A DNA stretch of 64,000 nt, taken from the NCBI GenBank assembly GCA_044221555.1, contig JBGAOY010000004.1, positions 248,001-312,000 of the forward strand, written 5' to 3'. The stretch comes from JAEUJM01 sp044221555. Its GTDB lineage: Bacteria; Actinomycetota; Acidimicrobiia; Acidimicrobiales; DATDAH01. Shown piece after piece: positions 50,544-59,374 of this stretch. A program made the translations under genes and the position numbers. The notes beneath the pieces were generated by a model. The model searched no databases, was not told the DNA's origin, and worked only from the letters and a program-made list of their open reading frames with translations. The stretch's first letter is position 1, and the number at the start of each line of letters is the position of its first letter.

Positions 50544-50655
50544 GTCGACCGGTCTCCACGCTCGCCACGGCGCACGTGGCCCGCCGCGGCGACGCCGGCC
50601 GATGCGGTCGTCTCGGGACGCACCGGCGAACCGTCCCGTGGACACCGGTTGATGG

Positions 50656-52053
50656 TCAGGGGATGGCTGAGGTCGGAGCCGTGGGGGAAGGGGGTGCGGT
50701 GGCGGCGGTGCCGGGGCCCTGCGCCGAGCGACCGGTCCGCAACGCCCGCTCCGCCGCCACCAGGGCCAGCACCACGTCGACGAGCACCAGCAGCCGCACG
50801 ACGATGATGGTCCGGTAGGCCGCACCGTGCAGCAGGGCATCCATCTCCTCGGGGCGGAGCGCGAAGACCGCGGCGTTGGCCAGCGCCACGCCGGCCGCGA
50901 GCACGAGGAGGGCGAGGAGCCCGGGTTGGCGAACCCGGGCGGAGGGGTCCCGTCCCAGCGTGGCGACCGCCGCGACGAGGGCCACGCCGAGCCACCCCAG
51001 CGGCCCCAGTTGGCCGGCGAAGTCGCCCAGTGCGGTGGTCATCCGCTCCCAGCCGGCGCTCCCCGGCTGGACCAACTCGGGGAGGCGGCTCAGGTCGCCG
51101 GTGTCGTAGCGCGAGGGGGTGATCACGACGCGCCACATCGTCGCGGCGCCGACGACGGCGCCGACCACGATGGCGGTTCGGGGCCAGGCCGAGCGCAACC
51201 GCACCGTCGTGAGGGCGGCCAGGAGCAGGGCGCCCACCTGGCCCTCCGACTTGGTGAGCATCGCGGCGGCCACGAAGAGGGCGCCGGTCGCGATCGTCCG
51301 CCGGCCCGCGTCGCCCGCCAGCCAGAGCACGGCGCCGGCGGCGAGCAGGAGCGCCCAGGTGAGGTCGAGCAGGCCGTCGAGGCCCACCGAGACCTTGGCC
51401 GACCAGGCCAACCACGTCACGCCCGCAGCGACGAGCGCGCCGCCGGCCCCGGCGAGGCGCAGCACCCGGGCGGTGACGAAGCCCAGCGCGGCGGCGGCAC
51501 AGGCCGTGAGCAGTTGGCTCACCCGTAGCGCCACCTCGCGGTCGTAGGCGCCGTCGAGGTGCCACACCGCAGCGATGACGCTGGGGACGAGGGGCGGGTG
51601 CGCCGGCAGGGAGCCCCCGTAGGCCGGGTCGTGCATGGCATCGGCGGCCAGCGGCCCCCCGGCACGGAACCAGGCGGCGTGGAGCCACCAGATCGAACGG
51701 GCATCGGAGACCGTGGCGGGCAGGTCGACCAGCACGACGGGTACGAGGGCCACGGCTCCCGCGGCGAGGAGCACCCAGGCCTCGCCGGCGGCGCCCTCGT
51801 CCGCGAGAGAGCCGCGCCGACGGGCCACCCCGAGGGCGATGCCACCCGCGACGGTGAGTGCGACCAGCCAGGGCACCATCGAGGTGCGGGTGAGCACGCA
51901 CAACGAGGCGGCCGCCGCACAGACGAGCGCGCCGGCGACGGGGGTGAGCGCGACGGCCCACGGGCGCGAGCGGGCGACGATGCGGGCGGGCGCGAGCCCG
52001 ACCGCGGTCAACAGCCCGAAGGTGACCACCGCCACCTCGAAGGGGGGGTTCAG
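50656..52053 (-). CDS. GT-C-like polytopic membrane protein, probable glycosyltransferase
   Basis: 465 residues from a CTG at 52053, or 459 from GTG 52035. CTG is suggested because AGGAG lies eight bases before it, exactly as at dapE, and because the CTG overlaps the stop of an upstream mini-ORF. It would read MNPPFEVAVVTFG. About ten hydrophobic segments. An external loop with DARSIWWLHAAWFRAGG and PAHPPLVPSVIAAVW resembles protein-mannosyltransferase-like (GT39/GT83) enzymes, in which an acidic residue in the first loop is catalytic. Probably uses a polyprenyl-phosphate sugar; acceptor unknown. Confidence 0.75.
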   Translation of the reverse strand: MNPPFEVAVVTFGLLTAVGLAPARIVARSRPWAVALTPVAGALVCAAAASLCVLTRTSMVPWLVALTVAGGIALGVARRRGSLADEGAAGEAWVLLAAGAVALVPVVLVDLPATVSDARSIWWLHAAWFRAGGPLAADAMHDPAYGGSLPAHPPLVPSVIAAVWHLDGAYDREVALRVSQLLTACAAAALGFVTARVLRLAGAGGALVAAGVTWLAWSAKVSVGLDGLLDLTWALLLAAGAVLWLAGDAGRRTIATGALFVAAAMLTKSEGQVGALLLAALTTVRLRSAWPRTAIVVGAVVGAATMWRVVITPSRYDTGDLSRLPELVQPGSAGWERMTTALGDFAGQLGPLGWLGVALVAAVATLGRDPSARVRQPGLLALLVLAAGVALANAAVFALRPEEMDALLHGAAYRTIIVVRLLVLVDVVLALVAAERALRTGRSAQGPGTAATAPPSPTAPTSAIP

Positions 52054-52166
52054 GTGTCCCGCTCCTGCTCGCTTCGCTCGGTCGCCGTTCGGCCACGGAG
52101 GCGGCGGGCCGCTCGGGCCACGCCCGGTGTCCGTTCGGCCACGGAGGCGGCGTGTCTCGGGCTCAT
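52050..52166 (-). CDS. coupled mini-ORF between the Wzz-like and GT-C-like genes, homologous to those at dapD-dapE
   Basis: 38 codons. The ATG overlaps the Wzz-like stop (ATGA) and the TGA overlaps the CTG of the membrane protein (CTGA). It begins MSPRH, contains GVARAAR and ends TERSEQERDT, matching GGARAAR and RERSEQERGT of the dapD-dapE mini-ORFs. In the aligned core four codon changes are synonymous (CGC/CGT, CGA/CGG, GAG/GAA, ACC/ACG) and two are not. A 20-bp sequence, GTTCGGCCACGGAGGCGGCG, is present twice (52087-52106 and 52133-52152). Confidence 0.5.
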   Translation of the reverse strand: MSPRHAASVAERTPGVARAARRLRGRTATERSEQERDT

Positions 52167-53158
52167 GCCGGGGTGACGATCGCGGCGTAGCCGGCGCACG
52201 GCTCGCGACCCCCCTCGCCCACGAGCACGATCTTCACCTGGAAGTCCGCGTCCTCGGGATCGGTGGCCACCCGCAGCCGAGGGAAGGCCAGCTCGGTCAG
52301 CCGAACCAGCCAGAACTGGTCACGCACCTCGGGCGGGTCGGGCTGGGGGTAGATCGACGCCCCGTCGGGGATCTCGTCCAACCAGCCCGGTATGCAGTCG
52401 ATCATGGCCTCCACCTGGTGGTCGGTCGTGGTCCGTACCTCCCACAGCTCGTGCGCCCCGGCGACCGACGTGGCGAGGAGCGCGATCGCGCCGACCACGA
52501 CGACGAGGCGGAGGCCCAGGCGTCGCGGCGACACCGGCGGTGGGGGCATGAGCTCGGCCACTTCGCGCATCGCCTGGTCGGGTCCCTCCGGGGTGACAGG
52601 CGGGCGGCGCCGGCGCACGGTGGAGGCGAGGGTGAACGCCGCGGCGAGCGCGAGGCCGACCACGATCCCCGCCACGGCGGGCAGCAGGAACGGCGGCGAG
52701 GTGGGCTCGGTCGGCAACGACGCCGCCTCGGACACCGTCGCCCCGGGCGCCGACGCTGCGCCGGGCAGGCTCGGACGCTGTGACACGAAGCCACCACTGG
52801 CGGTCGCGGCGGCGGCCACGGCCTCCTGGGCCGACGACGCGGTGGCCGTGAAGCGCAGCGTGGCCGCCGCGTCGTCGCCTTCGACGGTGTAGTCGTAGGA
52901 GAAGTCCAGGACCGGGTCGAGCAGCGCCCGGAGCTCCGGGCCCTCGGCCACCGCCTGTTCGGCCCGGACCACCGACGCGCGTTCCCCCGGGGGAAGCGTC
53001 GACTCGGCCGGTTGCGCTCCCGGCGACAGCGTGACCACCCCGCTGGCCCGATACGTGGGCTCCTGCGCGAAGAGCACGAGGAGGACCAGGCCGACCGGCA
53101 CGCAGGCGATCAGCATGAGCCGAGCCGGTCTGCTCACAGCCCCGCACCGTAGCGGCAT
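52163..53158 (-). CDS. Wzz/YveK-like chain-length-determinant membrane protein
   Basis: 331 residues from ATG 53158 (GTG codons at 53164 and 53137 are alternatives). The first helix RLMLIACVPVGLVLLVLFA is followed by PTYRASGVVTLSPG, typical of Wzz-type polysaccharide co-polymerases. A helical external region and a second helix follow at about 167-190 (FLLPAVAGIVVGLALAAAF). Unlike ordinary Wzz proteins, there is a third hydrophobic segment near 220-240 and a further 90-residue domain with three cysteines. No kinase motif. Linked by a mini-ORF to a probable glycosyltransferase, which suits surface polysaccharide synthesis. Confidence 0.65.
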   Translation of the reverse strand: MPLRCGAVSRPARLMLIACVPVGLVLLVLFAQEPTYRASGVVTLSPGAQPAESTLPPGERASVVRAEQAVAEGPELRALLDPVLDFSYDYTVEGDDAAATLRFTATASSAQEAVAAAATASGGFVSQRPSLPGAASAPGATVSEAASLPTEPTSPPFLLPAVAGIVVGLALAAAFTLASTVRRRRPPVTPEGPDQAMREVAELMPPPPVSPRRLGLRLVVVVGAIALLATSVAGAHELWEVRTTTDHQVEAMIDCIPGWLDEIPDGASIYPQPDPPEVRDQFWLVRLTELAFPRLRVATDPEDADFQVKIVLVGEGGREPCAGYAAIVTPA

Positions 53159-53352
53159 CACCACCCGTCGGTCGGCTCCGACGGTGCGGCGTCAGGCCCG
53201 GCGGGGCCGCGCCGGGCACCCGTCGCCGCACCCTTCGAGGGCGCCATCCGTGTCCACCCGGGCGAGGGGGCGCGCGTAGGCGGTTGCGGGCCGCGCCCGG
53301 TCGAACGATGCGATGGGTCTGCACGGCGTGGGCCACCAAACGGTCCGCCGCC

Positions 53353-54174
53353 TCATCCGTCCTGGCCCAGGCGTCGCAGCAGGCTGCGGGGGACACTGGT
53401 GTCGCCCTGGGACAGCAGGGCGGCCCGCTCCACGTTCACCTCGTCCCAGTCACGGCCGGGCCAGCGGTCCCACGGGCCCGGCGGAATGGCCGACGGGTCG
53501 CCTTCGGCCTCCACGCAGGCCCACAGGTAGGCCTGCTGGGCCAGCAGCTCGTCGGGGCCACCCACAGGCCCGTGGCCCGGCACGATCACCGACGCCAGGT
53601 CGCCCACCGCCGCCAGCGTGTCGGCCCATGCCGCCGGGTCGCCCTGGAACGCCAGGGGGGTCACCCCGAAGCTGCACAGTGCGCCGGCGAAGACCACATC
53701 GGCACCGGGCACGACCGCCACCAGGTTCTCGTCCATCTGGCCCCGGAGCGGCACGGCCATGACCGCGCCGCTCACGTAGGTGGCCTCGGTCACCACGTGG
53801 CTGACGGGCCGGGTGGTGAGCTCGTCGTCGAGCTCGCCGGCCAGTGCGGGGAACAGCCGGCGGAGCACCGCCGGGTCGGCCGGCTGGTCGAGGTGGGCGC
53901 TGGCCTGCGCGGTGCCGTACACGGCCGCGCGCCAGAAGCGGCTGGTGCCGCCCACGTAGGGGATGTGGCTGCCCGTCAGCACCACCCGGCGGATGGGTGG
54001 CCCGAGGGCCTCGACCGCGGCGGCGAACGGCTCCCATTGGGAGGGCACGCACAAGGTGTCGACGAGGGTGATGCCGTCCTCGTCGACCACCACGCCGGCG
54101 TTGGGGTGGCCCAGGTCGGGCTCGGGGTCGAGCCAGGCGTGCACACCCGGCGCCAACGCGGTCAGCTCGGTCAT
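53353..54174 (-). CDS. metallo-beta-lactamase-fold protein with degenerate metal site
   Basis: 273 residues. The MBL fold is recognisable from NAGVVVDEDGITLVDTLCVP, VVLTGSHIPYVGGTSRF and the later IVPGHGPVGG. The canonical HxHxDH sequence is replaced by SHIPYVGG, so three of the four usual ligands of the first motif are missing, although the GHG histidine remains. It may bind one metal or be catalytically different. It lies one base after the SnoaL-like gene in an operon that starts with a crotonase. Confidence 0.82.
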   Translation of the reverse strand: MTELTALAPGVHAWLDPEPDLGHPNAGVVVDEDGITLVDTLCVPSQWEPFAAAVEALGPPIRRVVLTGSHIPYVGGTSRFWRAAVYGTAQASAHLDQPADPAVLRRLFPALAGELDDELTTRPVSHVVTEATYVSGAVMAVPLRGQMDENLVAVVPGADVVFAGALCSFGVTPLAFQGDPAAWADTLAAVGDLASVIVPGHGPVGGPDELLAQQAYLWACVEAEGDPSAIPPGPWDRWPGRDWDEVNVERAALLSQGDTSVPRSLLRRLGQDG

Positions 54175-54175
54175 C

Positions 54176-54628
54176 TCAGAGGTCGATGAGCAGGTGGTGG
54201 CTGAGATCGCCGAAGAGCTCGGGCATCATGCGACGCTCCTCGAACCACCACACACCGTCGATGCGGGTGAACGTGTCGTGGTAGCGACCGCTGATGATCG
54301 GCTGCAGCGGGAAGTCGGCCAGGCCCTGGAACACCGTGAAGTACGAGCGGGCCGTGGCGCGGACCGATCCCCGGTCGGCGTCGATGATCGCGTTGGTCGT
54401 GACGTGCTTGGTGTGGGGCGTGCCGTCGTCGTCGTAGCGGCGGGTGGTGGCCCGGTAGAGGGCCTCGACCGCCACGGCGCCCTCGGCCACCACGGTGCCG
54501 TCGTCGGTGGCGATGCGACCATGACCGAACAGCTCGCCGACCCCGGCGAAGTCGCCGGCGTCGATGCGCTCGGCGTAGGTGTGCAGCAGGCGCTCAATGG
54601 CCCGCTCGGCATCGAGATCGCCGATCAT
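54176..54628 (-). CDS. SnoaL-like (NTF2-fold) protein
   Basis: 150 residues. A cone-shaped alpha+beta barrel is indicated by IERLLHTYAERIDAGDFAGVGELFG, ATTRRYDDDGTPHTKHVTTNAIID, ARSYFTVFQG and RYHDTFTRIDGVWWFEERRM. The family includes dehydratases, isomerases and hydroxylases acting on small hydrophobic substrates. The start codon ATG 54628 overlaps the crotonase stop (ATGA), so the two are translated together. Confidence 0.87.
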   Translation of the reverse strand: MIGDLDAERAIERLLHTYAERIDAGDFAGVGELFGHGRIATDDGTVVAEGAVAVEALYRATTRRYDDDGTPHTKHVTTNAIIDADRGSVRATARSYFTVFQGLADFPLQPIISGRYHDTFTRIDGVWWFEERRMMPELFGDLSHHLLIDL

Positions 54629-55485
54629 CGGCTGACGCCCTCGGCGATGGGGTCGCCGCCGTCGCGCTCCTGCACCGCCTGCTTGAAGCCCACCTCCTCG
54701 GCCCGCTCCTTGAACCACATGCCCTCGGGGGTGTGGCGGGCGATGCCGTCGAAGAGCGTGGCCAGGCGTTGCGTGGCGGGCATCCCCATGGCCTCCATGG
54801 CCTGGTTAACCATCATCTTCTGCATCATCAGCTGGTTCCGCGGCACCCCCGCCACGCGCCGCGCCAGCGTGTCGACACGGGCGTCGAGGTCGGCTTCGGG
54901 CACCGCCTCGAGCACCAGGCCCATGGCCGCCGCCTCCCGCCCGTCCACCAGGTCGCCGGTGAAGAGCATGCGCTTGGCCTGCTCGGCGCCCAGGCGGTAC
55001 ACCCACATCGCCGTTGTCGGGCAGCCCCACACCCGGGCCGGCGGGTACCCGATCTTGGCGTCCTCGGCCATCACGACCAGATCGCAGCAGAGGGCGATGT
55101 CGCTCCCACCGGCCACCGCGAAGCCCCGGACCTTGGCGATCGTGGGGGTGCTCGCCCGCCACAGCGACAGGAAGTCCTCGGTGTTGCGAGACATCATCGC
55201 GAAGTCGACCATCGGGTCCCACGGCATGTCCTGCACGCCCGCGTTGGTGCCGGGCCGCTCGGCGTAGTCCTGCAGGTCGTAGCCGGAGCAGAACGCCCGG
55301 CCGGCGCCGGTGAGCACGATCACGTGCACTGCGGGATCCGCGTCGGCCTGCTCGACCGCTTGGCGCAGTTCTCGCGGCATTCCCGCGCCGATGGCGTTGA
55401 GCCGGTCGGGCCGGTGCAACGTGATCGTGGCCACGCGGTCGGCCACCTGGTAGAGGATGGTGCGGAACGTCGGCGACTCGCTCAT
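54625..55485 (-). CDS. crotonase superfamily protein lacking both canonical catalytic glutamates
   Basis: 286 residues from ATG 55485. Crotonase blocks: ITLHRPDRLNAIG, VLTGAGRAFCSGYDLQDY (oxyanion hole) and FAVAGGSDIALCCDLVVMA. The two glutamates of classical enoyl-CoA hydratase are replaced: D in GGSDIAL and A in YPPARVWGCPTT. It is therefore unlikely to be a standard hydratase. The operon with SnoaL-like and MBL-like proteins suggests a dedicated CoA-thioester or aromatic degradation step, not identified. Confidence 0.9.
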   Translation of the reverse strand: MSESPTFRTILYQVADRVATITLHRPDRLNAIGAGMPRELRQAVEQADADPAVHVIVLTGAGRAFCSGYDLQDYAERPGTNAGVQDMPWDPMVDFAMMSRNTEDFLSLWRASTPTIAKVRGFAVAGGSDIALCCDLVVMAEDAKIGYPPARVWGCPTTAMWVYRLGAEQAKRMLFTGDLVDGREAAAMGLVLEAVPEADLDARVDTLARRVAGVPRNQLMMQKMMVNQAMEAMGMPATQRLATLFDGIARHTPEGMWFKERAEEVGFKQAVQERDGGDPIAEGVSR

Positions 55486-55614
55486 GATGAGACCGTAGGC
55501 ACGCGGGGCGGTCCCGACCGACCGATGGTCCCCGTGAGGGCACTGCGCAACGCTCTGGCGCGACCGGTGACCTTCGCCTCTGGCGCGACGAGCAGAAGGC
55601 GCGACCGTGAGGTT

Positions 55615-56991
55615 ATGACGAGCGTGCCGCGTGCCGTCGCAGTCGTGACCCTCCTGGCGTTGAGCATCGTGACGCTGGGGAGCGCCGCTCCGGCAGCCGC
55701 TGCGGAGCCGGCGCCCTCGTTCCTCACCATGTGGGGCGGCGTGCGGGGCGACGACCCCGGCGAGTTCGACTGGCTCGAGTGGGTCGCGGTCGGCGCGGAG
55801 GGTGACGTCTACACCACGGAGTTCTGGGGGCAGCGGGTCCAGCGGTTCGCCCCCGACGGCACCTTCCTCGACATGTGGGGCACCTACGGGGAGGGCCCCG
55901 GTGAGTTCACGGCTCCCGAGGGCATCGCCATCGACGGCGACGGCTTCGTCTACGTGGTGGACAGCAACCGGATCGAGAAGTTCACCGCCGGAGGGGAGTT
56001 CGTGACCGAGTGGGGCGAGTGGGGCCAGGGGACCGGTGGGAAGTTCCAGTTCCCGACAGGCATCGCCGTCGACGGCGACGGCTTCGTCTACGTGGTCGAT
56101 GCCGGCAACGGGCGGATCCAGAAGTTCACCTCGGACGGCACCTTCGTCACCATGTGGGGGTCGCGCGGGTCCGGCAACGGCCAGTTCGACACCCCCGAGG
56201 GGATCGCCGTGCACGGCGGCACCGTGTACGTCGCCGACTCGTTCAACCACCGGGTGCAGCGCTTCAGCACGACCGGCACGTTCCTGGGCAGCTGGGGTAC
56301 GGAGGGCGCGGCGCCTGGGCAGCTCCAGGGTCCGAAGGGCGTGGCCGTCGATGCTGCGGGCAACGTGTACGTGGTGGACCTGGGCAACGACCGGGTGCAG
56401 AAGTTCTCCGCCACCGGCACCTTCGTGAGCGCGTGGGGCAGCAGGGGCACCGGACCTGGTCAGTTCAGAGATGCCTGGGGGGTGGCGGTCGACCAGACCA
56501 GCGGTGATCTCTACGTCGCCGAGCTCAACAACATCCGGGTACAGGCCTTCGGGTACCGCGGTCGTCCCGACGCCCAGATCAAGAAGGGGGCCACCGGCGT
56601 CGTGGTGGGCAAGGACGTCTACAACACCACCGGCGCGGGCCAGACCCGCACGGGCTCGGCGCCCCGCGGCGGCTCGGTCACCTACAACGTGATGGTCCAG
56701 AACGACGCCGCCTTCGCCGAGCAGTTCCGCCTCAGGGGCACGACGTCGACCGCGGCGTTCCGGGTCCGCTACTACGACGCCGCCGGCGCCGACATCACGG
56801 GCGCGGTCACGCAGGGGACCTACACCACGCCGGCCGCGATCGCGCCGGGCGCCAAGGCCAAGGTCAAGGTCGTCGTCACCGTGCTGAACGCGGCACCAGC
56901 GGGTGCCGGCCTGACGGGCAGCCTCACCGCCACATCGACGACCCACCCGACCGTGAAGGACAAGGTGAAGTTCGTCACCAGCCGGGCCTGA
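55615..56991 (+). CDS. secreted NHL-repeat beta-propeller protein with C-terminal Ig-like domain
   Basis: 458 residues. The signal peptide is at 1-30 (VTLLALSIVTLGSAAPAAAAE). About six NHL repeats of roughly 47 residues cover 35-315; typical repeats are FTAPEGIAIDGDGFVYVVD, FQFPTGIAVDGDGFVYVVDA and LQGPKGVAVDAAGNVYVVD. Each is followed by RIQKF- or RVQRF-type strands and a Trp-Gly turn. The remaining 140 residues, starting DAQIKKGATGVVVG, form a beta-sandwich-like domain. Probably a surface or secreted binding protein; ligand unknown. Confidence 0.88.
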   Translation: MTSVPRAVAVVTLLALSIVTLGSAAPAAAAEPAPSFLTMWGGVRGDDPGEFDWLEWVAVGAEGDVYTTEFWGQRVQRFAPDGTFLDMWGTYGEGPGEFTAPEGIAIDGDGFVYVVDSNRIEKFTAGGEFVTEWGEWGQGTGGKFQFPTGIAVDGDGFVYVVDAGNGRIQKFTSDGTFVTMWGSRGSGNGQFDTPEGIAVHGGTVYVADSFNHRVQRFSTTGTFLGSWGTEGAAPGQLQGPKGVAVDAAGNVYVVDLGNDRVQKFSATGTFVSAWGSRGTGPGQFRDAWGVAVDQTSGDLYVAELNNIRVQAFGYRGRPDAQIKKGATGVVVGKDVYNTTGAGQTRTGSAPRGGSVTYNVMVQNDAAFAEQFRLRGTTSTAAFRVRYYDAAGADITGAVTQGTYTTPAAIAPGAKAKVKVVVTVLNAAPAGAGLTGSLTATSTTHPTVKDKVKFVTSRA

Positions 56992-57117
56992 CAGTCTCCC
57001 CGGGCCCGAGGCGCCGCTCGGCGCGCACGGTCCCGGTCGTCGCTGCCCGTGTGCATGGGCATCGACGGAGCGCGACCGTCGGCGCCAGGTGCCGGGTGGG
57101 ACAGACTGACCGTCCCC

Positions 57118-57981
57118 ATGGCGATCCTCCTGGCGTTCTTCGGCGCGGTGTCGTACGGGGCCGGTGACTTCTGCGGCAGCCTCGCGGCGCGCCGGGCCCC
57201 GGCCATCCGGGTCACCTTGCTCTCACAACTGGTGGGCGGCCTCATGCTGATCGGCCTGGTGCCGCTCGTGGGCGGCTCGCCGAACACGCGCGACCTGGTC
57301 GTCGGAGCGCTGGCCGGCGTGGTGGGTGCAGGCGCCATCACCGCGTTCTATCAGGCGATGGCGGCCGGAGCGATGAGCGTGGTCGCACCGATCTCCGCGT
57401 TGACGGCGGCCGCGCTGCCCGTGTTCGTCGGCCTACTCGGCGGCGAGCGCCCGTCGGTGCTGTCGCTGGTGGGGGTGGCGATCGCCATGGCCGCGATCCT
57501 GCTGGTCAGCCAGCACGGTCCCGCCGCCGCCGACGACACCGAGCTCGACCGGCCGGCCCCGGGCGCCACCCGCCGCTCGATGGTGCTCACCGGCATCGGG
57601 TCGGGCGTGCTCTTCGGGCTGCTGTTCATCACGCTCGACTCGGTGTCCGACGACGCCGGGCTCTGGCCGCTGGTCACCGACCGGCTCGTCGCCGTGCCGT
57701 TCCTGCTGGTCGTCGCGCTGGTGCTGCGCACCGATGTCCGCCCCGAGCGGGGCTCGCTGGGGCTCATCGTCGCCTGTGGCGTGCTCGACATGGGCGCCAA
57801 CACGCTGTTGCTGTTGGCGTTCAGCGAGGGCCTGCTGGTGCTCGTGGCGGTGATCATCTCGCTCTACCCGGCCAGCACGCTGGTCCTGGCCCGGGTGGTG
57901 CTGCACGAGCGCGTCAGCGCGGTGCAGCGCATCGGCCTGATCATCGCCGGCCTCGCGGTGGTGCTGATCGCCGTCAGCTGA
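57118..57981 (+). CDS. EamA/DMT-family transporter
   Basis: 287 residues from ATG 57118 with about ten membrane helices in two EamA halves. The first begins AILLAFFGAVSYGAGDFCGS and ends VAIAMAAILLVSQHG; a short charged linker (DDTELDRPAPGATRRS) precedes the second, ending LIIAGLAVVLIAVS. The PISALTAAALPVFVGLLGGE and LYPASTLVLARVVLHERVSAVQRIG blocks are typical of the family. Substrate unknown. It converges on the DUF1501 gene. Confidence 0.9.
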   Translation: MAILLAFFGAVSYGAGDFCGSLAARRAPAIRVTLLSQLVGGLMLIGLVPLVGGSPNTRDLVVGALAGVVGAGAITAFYQAMAAGAMSVVAPISALTAAALPVFVGLLGGERPSVLSLVGVAIAMAAILLVSQHGPAAADDTELDRPAPGATRRSMVLTGIGSGVLFGLLFITLDSVSDDAGLWPLVTDRLVAVPFLLVVALVLRTDVRPERGSLGLIVACGVLDMGANTLLLLAFSEGLLVLVAVIISLYPASTLVLARVVLHERVSAVQRIGLIIAGLAVVLIAVS

Positions 57982-58020
57982 GCCCCGAGGTGGGGAGTGG
58001 GTGGCGGCGGGTGGGTGCGC

Positions 58021-59364
58021 TCAGGAGACCACGCCGAGGTCGCCGGTGTGCGTGTAGCCGGGGAAGACCTGGTCGACGTGGGGGTTGCCCAGGCGCTTGG
58101 TGAGCACCTCGGCCATCACGGCACGGAAGTCGTTGGCCACGACCAGGTCGTCCTCGGGGCCATCGGTCAGTGGCCCGGCCGGGTAGTCGCCGTGGATCCC
58201 GGGTGAGGCGTTGCCGCTCACCACGAGCACCGCGGTGCCCCGGCCGTGGTCGGTGCCCCCACTGCCGTTGCAGGCGATGGTTCGGCCGAACTCGGTCATG
58301 GTCACCACCGTCACCTCGTCCATGAGCGGCCCGAGGTCCTGGTGGAACGCCCAGAGCGAGTCCGAGAGCGCCTGGGTCAACAGGCGCTGGGTGCCCCCGG
58401 CGCTGCTCACCGGGCCCATGTCATCGTGCAGGTCCCAGCCGGGCAGGTCGAGGCAGGCCACCCGCAGGCCGATGCCCGCACGGATCAACTGGGCGACCTC
58501 ACGCAGACCCTGGGCGAGCTCGCGGGCGGGCCGCGTGGTGGGGTAGAGGGCGGCGTTGTCGTCGTACTGCGCCGGGTCGGCGGCCACGACCTGGTCCACC
58601 GCCGCCAGGGTGTCGTGCCCCTGCTGAGTGAGGGTGTCGCCGGTGGCGTCGGGGTACAGCGCGGCCAGCGCGGCCTGCGATCGCTCGGAGTCGCTGAAGC
58701 CCTCGACGTGGAACCCCTCGATGGACGACATCCCCATGGCCCGGGGCTCTCCCCGGAGGCTCATGGGAACGCCGCCGGTGTCGTAGCCGATCCCCGGGAC
58801 CCCGCTCGAGGGCCCCGACGTGGCCAGGTGGCGGCCCAACCACCCGGTCTCCACGCCCACATCGGCGCTGGCCCGCTCCCAGTAGGTCTCGGCGTCGAAG
58901 TGGCTGCGGGTGTCGCTCTCGGCGGCGGGCAGGCCGGCGGCGTGCACGATGGCGAGGTGGCCGGCGTCCCAGATCGACTTCAGCCCCGTCGCGGCCGGGT
59001 GGAGGCCGAAGTGGTGGCCCGACTTCACCACCCCCAGGTCGATGGCGCTGTTGGCCGCGTCCGCCGGGTTCGGCGGCGGCACGGCGACGTCATTGGCCGT
59101 GCCCGCCCCCCGCAGCGCCTGGTAGCCGGTCGTGTCGCTGAACGGCGGGACGAGCGACAGCCCGTCGGCGCCGCCGCGGAGGAAGATCGCCACCAGGGTG
59201 TCGCCCGACGCCGGGTCCTCGGGCGTGGCGAAGGCCAGGCGGGGCGCCAGCGCCGGTAGCGCCACCGCCCCGGCCGCGGTCGCCCCGCCCCCCACCAGGA
59301 AGCGGCGCCGGCTGAGCCGTCGGTCGGGTGCGTGGCGCCGGGCGCCTGAGGTCGGAGCGCTCAT
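58021..59364 (-). CDS. DUF1501 (sulfatase-like fold) exported protein
   Basis: 447 residues with a twin-arginine signal (SRRRFLVGGGATAAG at about 18-32). DUF1501 blocks: LVAIFLRGGADGLSLVPP, HPAATGLKSIWDAGHLAIVHAAG, DLPGWDLHDDM and TMTEFGRTIACNGSGGTDHGRGT, resembling the alkaline-phosphatase/sulfatase superfamily. These proteins are almost always encoded beside a DUF1800 protein, as here, ten bases downstream of it. Biochemical role unknown. Confidence 0.93.
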   Translation of the reverse strand: MSAPTSGARRHAPDRRLSRRRFLVGGGATAAGAVALPALAPRLAFATPEDPASGDTLVAIFLRGGADGLSLVPPFSDTTGYQALRGAGTANDVAVPPPNPADAANSAIDLGVVKSGHHFGLHPAATGLKSIWDAGHLAIVHAAGLPAAESDTRSHFDAETYWERASADVGVETGWLGRHLATSGPSSGVPGIGYDTGGVPMSLRGEPRAMGMSSIEGFHVEGFSDSERSQAALAALYPDATGDTLTQQGHDTLAAVDQVVAADPAQYDDNAALYPTTRPARELAQGLREVAQLIRAGIGLRVACLDLPGWDLHDDMGPVSSAGGTQRLLTQALSDSLWAFHQDLGPLMDEVTVVTMTEFGRTIACNGSGGTDHGRGTAVLVVSGNASPGIHGDYPAGPLTDGPEDDLVVANDFRAVMAEVLTKRLGNPHVDQVFPGYTHTGDLGVVS

Positions 59365-59374
59365 GGTCGGGCCC

